From assembly GCA_017849395.1 (NCBI GenBank), contig JAFIHO010000178.1, positions 1 through 5,519 of the forward strand: 5,519 nt of DNA, written 5' to 3'. The notes under the pieces are model-generated. The model was given only the letters and a program-made list of their open reading frames with translations, was not told the DNA's origin and did not search any database. Origin of the DNA: Hyphomicrobiales bacterium (GTDB lineage: Bacteria; Pseudomonadota; Alphaproteobacteria; Micropepsales; Micropepsaceae). The position numbers and the translations under genes are program-made. Every line of letters begins with the position of its first letter. Position 1 is the stretch's first letter. Positions 1-4,687 of the stretch are shown piece after piece.

Positions 1-201
1 AACGAAGAAAGACCTCATAGCGGAATCGGCCAGATACCCCCGATTTTGCTGCATCACCCCGGTGGCGCATCCGGCCCGCCACTAGGCATCGAAGCGGAAA
101 ACTCTGGCTTCGGATGAGGTAACGTTGGGGAGCGGAGCAAAACCAGAACAGACTCTCCCCATAAACGGGGGCATTACGGGGAGCAGGTCATCGGCTTTGA
201 A

Positions 202-236
202 CCCTTGTTTTCGCAAAAAATTCCCTGTTTTCGGCA
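202..236. repeat. Two tandem copies of a CCYTGTTTTCG motif
   Basis: Two near-identical copies of an 11-base core (CCTTGTTTTCG at 203-213 and CCCTGTTTTCG at 223-233) lie 20 bp apart and are separated by an A-rich tract. From memory, similar TTCCCTGTTTTCGGCAGA-like stretches recur in non-coding DNA of alphaproteobacterial genomes and often give spurious short ORFs. I cannot verify that here. The short ORFs crossing this stretch on both strands look like such artefacts. Confidence 0.45.
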
Positions 237-254
237 GAGACCGGTTCGCCGAGA

Positions 255-330
255 CTGGAAGCTCCACCCGATTGTCCCCGTACAATCGGGCTGTTCTTCC
301 GTCAATCTATTCAAGAAGACCTGCTTCCAG
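255..330. other. Nested inverted repeats, possible three-way-junction RNA
   Basis: An 8-bp outer stem (CTGGAAGC 255-262 with GCTTCCAG 323-330) encloses a perfect 9-bp hairpin (CCCGATTGT 267-275 with ACAATCGGG 282-290, loop CCCCGT). It also encloses a weaker 5-bp hairpin (TTCTT 294-298 with AAGAA 313-317). Together they could fold into a compact branched structure. No run of T follows on either strand, so it is not an obvious intrinsic terminator. The strand is undetermined and the function unknown; it does not match a tRNA. Confidence 0.35.
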
Positions 331-388
331 CTGATTCACCCCATGGTTTGGTCGTATGTTCGTCCATAGGAATCGCGACCGGATAATG

Positions 389-416
389 GCCCACTTAATG
401 TGGGCGGTAACACCGC
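389..416. repeat. Two overlapping hairpins
   Basis: The first hairpin is GCCCAC (389-394), loop TTAAT, GTGGGC (400-405). The second is GCGGT (404-408), loop AAC, ACCGC (412-416). They share two bases, so they would compete or stack. They lie about 105 bp beyond the stop codon of the small membrane-peptide gene and could mark the end of its transcript. No T-tract follows on either strand, so a terminator call is weak. Confidence 0.3.
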
Positions 417-450
417 TACTGCGATATTTCCACGAATGCACAGTGCCTTT

Positions 451-468
451 GATGTTTCTGCAAACATC
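451..468. repeat. 18-bp dyad GATGTTT-N4-AAACATC
   Basis: Two perfect 7-bp inverted arms are separated by CTGC. The 4-bp spacer and overall size resemble an operator for a dimeric helix-turn-helix protein of the CRP/FNR type. However, the half-site TGTTT differs from the FNR/FixK half-site TTGAT. It lies about 50 bp downstream of the membrane-peptide stop codon and upstream of no clear gene, so its meaning is unknown. Confidence 0.3.
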
Positions 469-519
469 TCCATGCCCTCGCATGTGCGTTCCTGACAGAC
501 AGTGACGGACCCGTACGGA

Positions 520-636
520 TCAGTGCGGTATGTGCTTTTCTCTGGATTCCGACCATGACGCAAAGGCAAGCGCGCCAGCGAACAGGGTAAGAGCACCGAT
601 CACCAATGCCAGGAACTGAATTTCGGATACCGACAT
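520..636 (-). CDS. 38-residue single-pass membrane peptide, FixK/FNR-controlled
   Basis: The product is 38 residues: a short polar N-terminus (MSVSEIQ), one strongly hydrophobic segment at about residues 8-27 (FLALVIGALTLFAGALAFAS), then a charged tail (WSESREKHIPH). This is a single transmembrane helix without a cleavable signal. The ATG at 636 is chosen because GGAG at 643-646 sits 6 nt upstream; an in-frame ATG at 648 overlaps this Shine-Dalgarno and is less likely. The frame extends to 702 but has no better start. A perfect FNR/FixK box at 689-702 precedes it at the spacing of an activated promoter, so expression at low oxygen is inferred. Small one-helix subunits (CcoQ, CcoS, CydX types) are common in low-oxygen respiratory oxidases, but this sequence matches none that I recognise. 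The gene follows the FixK-like gene in the same direction, 135 bp downstream. Function unknown. Confidence 0.65.
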   Translation of the reverse strand: MSVSEIQFLALVIGALTLFAGALAFASWSESREKHIPH

Positions 637-660
637 GTGAATCTCCATTGACCAAAAAAT

Positions 661-702
661 ACTATCCAATAGAAGAGCGTTGGCTGCCTTGATCGGAATC
701 AA
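661..702 (-). promoter_or_regulatory. Class II FNR/FixK-activated promoter of the membrane-peptide gene
   Basis: TTGATCGGAATCAA at 689-702 is a perfect TTGAT-N4-ATCAA palindrome, the consensus for FNR and FixK. With its centre at 695.5, a start site at 654 would place it at -41.5, the usual class II activator position. The hexamer then falling at -12 to -7 is GATAGT (661-666), which matches 4 of 6 TATAAT positions including the conserved A and final T. This leaves an 18-nt leader before the ATG at 636. The regulator encoded just upstream (771-1451) has the recognition-helix residues expected for this site. Confidence 0.75.
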
Positions 703-770
703 GCGCGCTGCAATTTGCGCCAGAAATTAAGAACTTCGGGCAGCGCAGAGCGAGGAAGATGGAGATTCGC

Positions 771-1451
771 TCAGGCAGCGAGTTCTTCCAGCGCATTCGG
801 ATTCCGCAGGCGGACCAGGCGTGCGCTAACAAGCTCGATCATGCCATCGCGCTCCAACTGCGAAAATGTGCGCGAAACCGTCTCGATCGTAAGGCCCAGA
901 AAATCACCGATATCCTGACGGGTCATCGCCAGCGCGATGTTTCGGTGATCCGCGGACTGCTCTGCCAAGTTCAGCAGGAAGGCAGCGACCTTCTCCGCCG
1001 CGCCGCGCCGACCCAGCAGCAGGGCATGTTCCTGGGCCCGCGTCATCGCCTGCATCGCATAGCGGAAAAGCTGGCGGCCAACGGTCATGTCTTTCTGCGC
1101 CAGCATTTCCACGCTGGCCCGACGATAGGCAACCAAAGTGCACTCGCTCACCGCTTCCGCCGAAAGCTGGCGTTCGCTACCGAGGTCGAATCCGAACACT
1201 TCGCCTTCGCTGTAAAAGGCTTCGATCTGGCGGCGGCCATCATTAAGGAATTTGCAGGTGCGCACCACGCCGGACACAACCTTGAAAAACATGTCGTTTT
1301 CGCCGCCCTGGGCGAAGATTTCGCGGCCCTCGGGGAAATGCACCACGCTACCTGCGGCGTGCAGCGGTTCCCGCGGAGACAGACTGGCCATCCAGACCAT
1401 GCGGCCCGTGAGGGCCGCTGCGGGGCTGGGGCTGGTCGCCGGATGGGCCAT
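771..1451 (-). CDS. fixK: FixK-like CRP/FNR-family transcription factor
   Basis: This 226-residue CRP/FNR-family activator has a cyclic-nucleotide-binding-like beta-roll at about residues 35-120 (FAQGG and GEVFGFDLG turns), a dimerisation helix at about 122-145 and a C-terminal winged helix-turn-helix at about 165-215. The recognition helix (TIETVSRTFSQL) carries E190, S193 and R194, the E..SR pattern that reads TTGAT half-sites in FNR and FixK. There is no N-terminal cysteine cluster for an iron-sulfur centre: the only cysteines are C66 and C104. It should therefore not sense oxygen like FNR and fits the FixK class, controlled through its transcription. A strong Shine-Dalgarno (GAGGAG, 1458-1463) lies 6 nt before the ATG. 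It is divergent from fixL, and its promoter side carries a FixJ-site-like repeat. Expected targets are TTGA/C-N6-T/GCAA boxes, two of which lie in this window. FnrN/FnrL is less likely because of the missing cysteines. Confidence 0.85.
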   Translation of the reverse strand: MAHPATSPSPAAALTGRMVWMASLSPREPLHAAGSVVHFPEGREIFAQGGENDMFFKVVSGVVRTCKFLNDGRRQIEAFYSEGEVFGFDLGSERQLSAEAVSECTLVAYRRASVEMLAQKDMTVGRQLFRYAMQAMTRAQEHALLLGRRGAAEKVAAFLLNLAEQSADHRNIALAMTRQDIGDFLGLTIETVSRTFSQLERDGMIELVSARLVRLRNPNALEELAA

Positions 1452-1496
1452 GTCTGTCTCCTCGGGAACCGATCTGCGTTCTCCTTCTAGAAAATG

Positions 1497-1525
1497 GGAC
1501 CAAAAGCCGAAATTCGGTTTGGTCC
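1497..1525. promoter_or_regulatory. Large inverted repeat in the fixK-fixL divergent region
   Basis: The outer arms GGACCAAA (1497-1504) and TTTGGTCC (1518-1525), together with the inner arms CCGAA (1507-1511) and TTCGG (1513-1517), form a 13-bp imperfect palindrome around one central base, with two extra bases (AG) on one side. It sits between the FixJ-like site and the fixK start codon. No T-tract follows and the site lies upstream of both genes, so an operator is more likely than a terminator. It is not a FixK box, and the binding protein is unknown. Confidence 0.5.
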
Positions 1526-1542
1526 TACGGGATTCTACGTAG
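1525..1542 (-). promoter_or_regulatory. Candidate FixJ binding site upstream of fixK
   Basis: CTACG occurs twice, at 1525-1529 and 1535-1539, exactly 10 bp (one helical turn) apart. The second copy is part of the palindrome CTACGTAG (1535-1542), which matches 7 of 8 positions of the FixJ consensus GTAMGTAG as I remember it. Its distance of 74-91 bp from the fixK ATG is compatible with FixJ binding around -69 to -44 of a fixK promoter, as described for S. meliloti. No clear fixK -10 hexamer was found, so this is an inference from motif and context. Confidence 0.45.
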
Positions 1543-1580
1543 CGCCCCGCCAGCGCGGCGCGGGGTCCGCTGGCGGGCGC
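1542..1580. repeat. GC-rich inverted repeat just upstream of the fixL promoter
   Basis: GCGCCCCGCCAGCG (1542-1555) pairs with CGCTGGCGGGCGC (1568-1580) with a single bulged C, around a 12-nt loop. It lies 25-63 bp upstream of the fixL ATG and overlaps where a -35 element would lie for the proposed start. No T-tract is present. It could be an operator or a barrier between the two divergent promoters. Part of its symmetry may simply reflect high GC content. Confidence 0.4.
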
Positions 1581-1593
1581 CGGAGCGACTGGC

Positions 1594-1606
1594 TATACCG
1601 AAAACA
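1594..1606 (+). promoter_or_regulatory. Possible fixL -10 element giving a leaderless mRNA
   Basis: TATACC (1594-1599) is the only good -10-like hexamer close to fixL. A start site 7 nt beyond its end would be the A of the ATG at 1606. No Shine-Dalgarno is present in the 15 nt before the ATG, and the nearest purine-rich stretch (CGGAG, 1581-1585) is 20 nt away. Together these suggest, but do not show, a leaderless transcript. Confidence 0.35.
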
Positions 1607-3150
1607 TGAGCACTGTTTCGGACAGGCCGGGGTTGAGCGCCGAGGAAATACAGGCTTCGGCGGCTAGCCGGCTGGCCGCCATTGTCGCCTCCTCCGACGA
1701 CGCCATTGTGAGCAAGACCCTGGATGGCATTGTCACCGATTGGAACGGGGCCGCAGAAACTATCTTCGGCTATAGCGCGGCCGAGATGATCGGCCGCTCC
1801 ATCGCCCTGCTGCTGCCCCCTGGATATGAGACTGAGGGAGATACCGTCCTAACCCGTGTTCGCGGGGGCGAGAAGGTGGAGCGTTTTGAAACCCGCCGCC
1901 GCCGCAAGGATGGCGTGATCATTGATGTGTCGGTCACCGTCTCGCCGGTATGGGACGAGGCCGGGCGGCTGATCGGGGCGTCCGGCGTGGCGCGCGATAT
2001 CACTGCCGCGCGGAGGGCCCAGATCGCACTGCAGGAACGCGAGGCGCATCTGCAATCGGTTCTCGCCACGGTACCCGACGCAATGATTGTGATCGACACG
2101 CGGGGCGTCATGCAGTCCTTCAGCGCTACCGCCGAGCGGCTGTTTGGCTACAAGTCGGCGGAGGTGGTGGGCCGCAATGTCTGCATGTTGATGCCCGAGC
2201 CCTATCGCGCCCAGCATGACGGCTATATCGGGCGTTATCTGGCCACCGGTGAGCGGCGCATCATCGGCATCGGCCGCCTGGTGGTGGGCCAGCGCCGCGA
2301 TGGCACCACCTTTCCCATGGAGCTGGCGGTTGGGGAAATGGTCTCTGGCGAGCGGCGTTTCTTTACAGGCTTTATCCGTGACTTGACCGAACGGCAGGAA
2401 ACGCAGAGGCGCCTGCAGGAGCTCCAATCTGAACTTATCTTCATGTCGCGCTTCACCGCGCTGGGTGAAATGGCTTCGACCCTGGCGCATGAGTTGAACC
2501 AGCCGCTGACCGCCGCCACCAGCTATCTCAACGGTGCGCGACGCCTGCTGGACAACCAGAAAGCCGATGGCATCCCCATGACCCGCGAGGCGTTGGAACT
2601 GGCTGCGGAGCAGATATTGCGTGCCGGGCAAATCATCCGCCGCCTGCGCGAATTCGTCGCCAAGGGCGAAAGCGAACGGCAGATCGAGAATCTGCCCAAG
2701 CTGATCGAAGAAGCCAGCGCCTTGGCTTTGGTTGGCATAGGCGAGACCGGGGTGCGGGTGACATATGATTTCGCGCCGGAGCCTCGCTTTGTCATGGCCG
2801 ACAAGGTTCAGGTGCAGCAGGTGTTGCTGAACCTGATGCGCAACGCCATCGAGGCGATGCAGGAAACTGTGCATCGCAAGATGACCGTCTCAACCGCGCC
2901 GGCGGGGGATGGCATGGTGGAAATCCGGGTGGCCGATACCGGCCCCGGCATTGCGCCGGAGATTGCAGATCAGATTTTCCAGCCTTTCGTCACCACCAAA
3001 CGACATGGCATGGGGGTGGGCCTGTCCATCTCCCGTACCATTATCGAGGCGCATGGCGGGCGGCTATGGACCTCGCCCAATCCGGACGGCGGCACGATTT
3101 TTTGCTTGACGCTCAGAAGCGTCGGGCCGGAGGAAGTGCATGACGAATAG
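1606..3150 (+). CDS. fixL: Oxygen-sensing heme histidine kinase FixL
   Basis: This 514-residue soluble kinase has no transmembrane segment, as in Bradyrhizobium FixL. The domains are a first PAS (about 22-135), a heme PAS (about 148-262), a linker helix, a HisKA domain with phospho-acceptor H295 in LAHELNQP, and an ATPase domain with N-box (N409, N413), DTGPG (444-448) and GMGVGL (468-473). The heme PAS matches the FixL signature: H204 corresponds to the proximal heme ligand H200 of B. japonicum FixL, R210 to propionate-binding R206, and R224 in IIGIGR to the distal R220 that signals oxygen loss. Position 218, His214 in B. japonicum, is Arg here. Deoxy-FixL should autophosphorylate and transfer phosphate to FixJ, whose gene begins inside the last codons. 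The ATG at 1606 has no Shine-Dalgarno; the next in-frame ATG (residue 61) would destroy the first PAS, so 1606 is kept. Confidence 0.93.
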   Translation: MSTVSDRPGLSAEEIQASAASRLAAIVASSDDAIVSKTLDGIVTDWNGAAETIFGYSAAEMIGRSIALLLPPGYETEGDTVLTRVRGGEKVERFETRRRRKDGVIIDVSVTVSPVWDEAGRLIGASGVARDITAARRAQIALQEREAHLQSVLATVPDAMIVIDTRGVMQSFSATAERLFGYKSAEVVGRNVCMLMPEPYRAQHDGYIGRYLATGERRIIGIGRLVVGQRRDGTTFPMELAVGEMVSGERRFFTGFIRDLTERQETQRRLQELQSELIFMSRFTALGEMASTLAHELNQPLTAATSYLNGARRLLDNQKADGIPMTREALELAAEQILRAGQIIRRLREFVAKGESERQIENLPKLIEEASALALVGIGETGVRVTYDFAPEPRFVMADKVQVQQVLLNLMRNAIEAMQETVHRKMTVSTAPAGDGMVEIRVADTGPGIAPEIADQIFQPFVTTKRHGMGVGLSISRTIIEAHGGRLWTSPNPDGGTIFCLTLRSVGPEEVHDE

Positions 3151-3748
3151 CGCTGTCATCCACCTGATCGATGATGATGAAGCGGTGCGGCGCGCGCTGG
3201 CCTTCCTGCTTGGCACCGCGGGAATGGCCGTTCGGGTATATGAATCCGGCCAGAGTTTCCTTGACGTGCTGGATACGGCGCAGGCGGGCTGCATCGTCAG
3301 CGATGTCCGGATGCCGGGTATCGACGGTCTGGAACTGCAGCGTCGTCTGAAAGAGCGGGGCGTTACCATGCCGGTCATTATCATGACCGGCCATGCCGAT
3401 GTTCCGCTGGCGGTGGAAGCTATGAAATCCGGTGTGGTGGCTTTCATCGAAAAGCCGTTTTCCGACGATGTACTGCTGTCCGCTATCCGCACGGCCTTGA
3501 ACAAATATGGCAAACAGGCCGCCGCCTCGTCCGAGGTGGACCAGACGCGCGCCAAGCTGGCCTCGCTCAGCGCGCGCGAAAAGCAGGTGCTGGACGGACT
3601 GCTGGCTGGACACCCCAATAAGACCATTGCCTTCGATCTGGGTCTCAGCCCGCGCACGGTGGAAGTACACCGCGCCAATGTGATGACCAAGATGGGTGCG
3701 TCCAGCCTGTCGGAATTGGTCCGGATGACGCTTCAGGCCGGTTCCTGA
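3140..3748 (+). CDS. fixJ: Response regulator FixJ
   Basis: This 202-residue response regulator is of normal FixJ length. The receiver domain (about 5-120) has the acidic pocket D11-D13, phospho-acceptor D55 in SDVRMPG, switch T83 in IIMTGHAD and K105 in EKPF. The C-terminal LuxR/NarL-type helix-turn-helix (about 140-200) includes [20 protein letters not shown]. When phosphorylated by FixL it should dimerise and activate fixK. The ATG lies inside fixL (11-bp overlap) with a strong Shine-Dalgarno, GGAGGAA at 3129-3135, 4 nt upstream, so the two proteins are translationally coupled. All catalytic residues are present and nothing suggests degeneration. Confidence 0.93.
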   Translation: MTNSAVIHLIDDDEAVRRALAFLLGTAGMAVRVYESGQSFLDVLDTAQAGCIVSDVRMPGIDGLELQRRLKERGVTMPVIIMTGHADVPLAVEAMKSGVVAFIEKPFSDDVLLSAIRTALNKYGKQAAASSEVDQTRAKLASLSAREKQVLDGLLAGHPNKTIAFDLGLSPRTVEVHRANVMTKMGASSLSELVRMTLQAGS

Positions 3749-3749
3749 C

Positions 3750-3791
3750 TTGCGCCGGATCAAGGCAGCTCCCGTCTGGCGCTGACATCAT
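3750..3791 (+). promoter_or_regulatory. FixK box and class II promoter for the receiver-PPOX gene pair
   Basis: TTGCGCCGGATCAA (3750-3763) begins 2 bp after the fixJ stop codon and fits the FixK consensus TTG(A/C)-N6-(T/G)CAA exactly; it matches 8 of 10 FNR half-site bases. With its centre at 3756.5, a class II start site would be at 3798, and the hexamer at -12 to -7 is CATCAT (3786-3791), which matches 4 of 6 TATAAT positions including the conserved A and final T. An alternative -10, TATTTT (3792-3797), is shifted slightly. This would make the next two genes FixK-activated, independently of fixLJ readthrough. Confidence 0.6.
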
Positions 3792-3818
3792 TATTTTGAA
3801 ATATAGGAGTGGCCGCAA

Positions 3819-4214
3819 TTGCGGACGCCGCTGGCGATGGACTTCAGCCGTACGCACATCTTTGTAGTGGATGACGACCTTGCGGTTCGCAGCGCGCTCA
3901 AATTCGCGTTGGAACTGGAAGGCTTGCCGATCCAGACCTGCGCCGGCGGCGAAGAATTATTCCGCCATCCCGATCTCGCGCACGCTGCCTGTGTGGTCGT
4001 AGACCGCAAAATGCCGGGCATGGACGGCTTCGCCGTCACCCAAGAATTGTTGGCGCGGGGCATCGCCGCTCCGATTATTCTGATCGCGGCAGAAGTGAAC
4101 GATAGGGTGAGGGGCCGCGCCGCCCGGGCGGGCATCGCCCAGGTGCTGGAGAAGCCGCTGCAAGGCACGGTGTTGTCCGACGCCATTCGTTTGGCGATGC
4201 AGGGCGGCGCGTGA
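3819..4214 (+). CDS. Receiver-only (CheY-like) response regulator, fixLJ-associated
   Basis: This 131-residue protein consists of one receiver domain (about residues 12-128) and no output domain. The acidic pocket D18-D20, phospho-acceptor D62 in VVDRKMPGMDG and K112 in LEKP are present. The conserved switch Thr/Ser is replaced by Ala (A90 in IILIAAEV; T83 in FixJ aligns there). The TTG at 3819 is chosen because AGGAG (3805-3809) lies 9 nt upstream; the ATG at 3837 would be 27 nt from that site. The stop overlaps the next gene by 4 bp. From memory, Bradyrhizobium japonicum also has a receiver gene beside fixJ and fixK2 (bll2758). With a FixK box in front, it could act as a phosphate sink or competitor of FixJ, giving negative feedback; this is inference. 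It is not FixT, which belongs to a different protein type. Confidence 0.85.
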   Translation: MRTPLAMDFSRTHIFVVDDDLAVRSALKFALELEGLPIQTCAGGEELFRHPDLAHAACVVVDRKMPGMDGFAVTQELLARGIAAPIILIAAEVNDRVRGRAARAGIAQVLEKPLQGTVLSDAIRLAMQGGA

Positions 4215-4681
4215 CCGTGGAGAGCCTGACTCTGGAGGCGGTCGCGGATTTCCTGCGCCCGCACCGGCTTGCTGTCATCGCCACCGCCAGCGGCGATGGC
4301 CGCCCGGAGGCTGCCCTGATAAATATCGCGGTGACTCCCGATCTCGACATTGTGTTTGAAACGACCTCGGCTACCCGAAAATTCGCCAATCTGATCGACA
4401 ATCCTTATGTGTCGCTCGTGATCGGCTGGCAGGGCGACAAGACCTTGCAAATGGACGGGACGGTAGCGGCGCTTGAGGCGGCAGACTATGAAAAGCTGGC
4501 GCCGCTATTCTTTTCCGCGTTTCCGGAAAAGCGCTCGCATGAATACTGGCCGGGGAATGCCTATTTCCGCGTGCGGCCTTATTGGTTCCGCTTGAGTGAC
4601 TATGATTATCCGCGCAGTGTGACCGAACTGATGGTGGGCAAACCGGCGCCGCGGCCTCGGCGGCGCTGGTTCGGCGGCTAA
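4211..4681 (+). CDS. Pyridoxamine 5'-phosphate oxidase-like split-barrel protein
   Basis: This 156-residue protein belongs to the pyridoxamine-phosphate-oxidase-like (FMN-binding split beta-barrel) superfamily. The core runs from about residue 17 (HRLAVIATASGDGRPEAALI) through IAVTPDLDIVFETT to SATRKFANLIDNPYVSLVIGW; the TRK and NP segments are typical of flavin- or F420-binding small members. The C-terminus (FRVRPYWFRLSDYDY) is the usual closing strand region, followed by a basic PRPRRRW tail. It is too generic to name a substrate: flavin, F420 or heme ligands are all possible, and PLP synthesis is unlikely. The GTG at 4211 overlaps the preceding TGA (GTGA), indicating translational coupling to the receiver; a second in-frame GTG at 4217 is possible. 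Pairing with a FixK-controlled receiver suggests a redox or low-oxygen role. The stop is 6 bp from the convergent gene's stop. Confidence 0.8.
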   Translation: MTVESLTLEAVADFLRPHRLAVIATASGDGRPEAALINIAVTPDLDIVFETTSATRKFANLIDNPYVSLVIGWQGDKTLQMDGTVAALEAADYEKLAPLFFSAFPEKRSHEYWPGNAYFRVRPYWFRLSDYDYPRSVTELMVGKPAPRPRRRWFGG

Positions 4682-4687
4682 TCCCGG

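Larger units (their letters stand above)
1..519. other. Gene-poor stretch without a convincing ORF
   Basis: No reading frame here has both a good ribosome binding site and recognisable protein sequence. The ORFs on either strand are short, overlap each other, and run through the 202-236 repeat and the 255-330 nested inverted repeats. A GC-rich dyad is present at 155-183 (CTCCCC with GGGGAG), a hairpin pair at 389-416 and an 18-bp dyad at 451-468. The stretch could hold a decayed gene, a dispersed repeat or a small RNA. The gene to its left lies outside the window. Confidence 0.5.

Noticed and set aside
205..216. TTGTTTTCGCAA as a FixK box
   Set aside because: Spacing is two bases too short and the fourth base does not fit; it is part of the CCYTGTTTTCG repeat.
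449..463. TTGATGTTTCTGCAA as a FixK box
   Set aside because: The half-sites are one base too far apart (15 instead of 14 bp).
336..473. 45-codon minus-strand ORF starting MEMFAETSK
   Set aside because: The purine-rich stretch is too close to the ATG, the sequence has no recognisable feature, and it runs through the hairpins at 389-416.
705..746. GCGCTGC/GCAGCGC inverted repeat as terminator of the FixK-like gene
   Set aside because: Only 7 bp with a 28-nt loop and no T-tract; not distinguishable from chance in this GC-rich DNA.
759..1490. 243-codon plus-strand ORF opposite the FixK-like gene
   Set aside because: It is the antisense shadow of a clear CRP/FNR gene in GC-rich DNA, has no family resemblance and no matching Shine-Dalgarno.
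1849..2874. 341-codon minus-strand ORF opposite fixL
   Set aside because: Antisense shadow with low-complexity His/Gln/Ala-rich translation; fixL on the other strand has complete, conserved domains.
3113..3763. 216-codon minus-strand ORF opposite fixJ
   Set aside because: Antisense shadow of a complete FixJ; the translation has no recognisable family.
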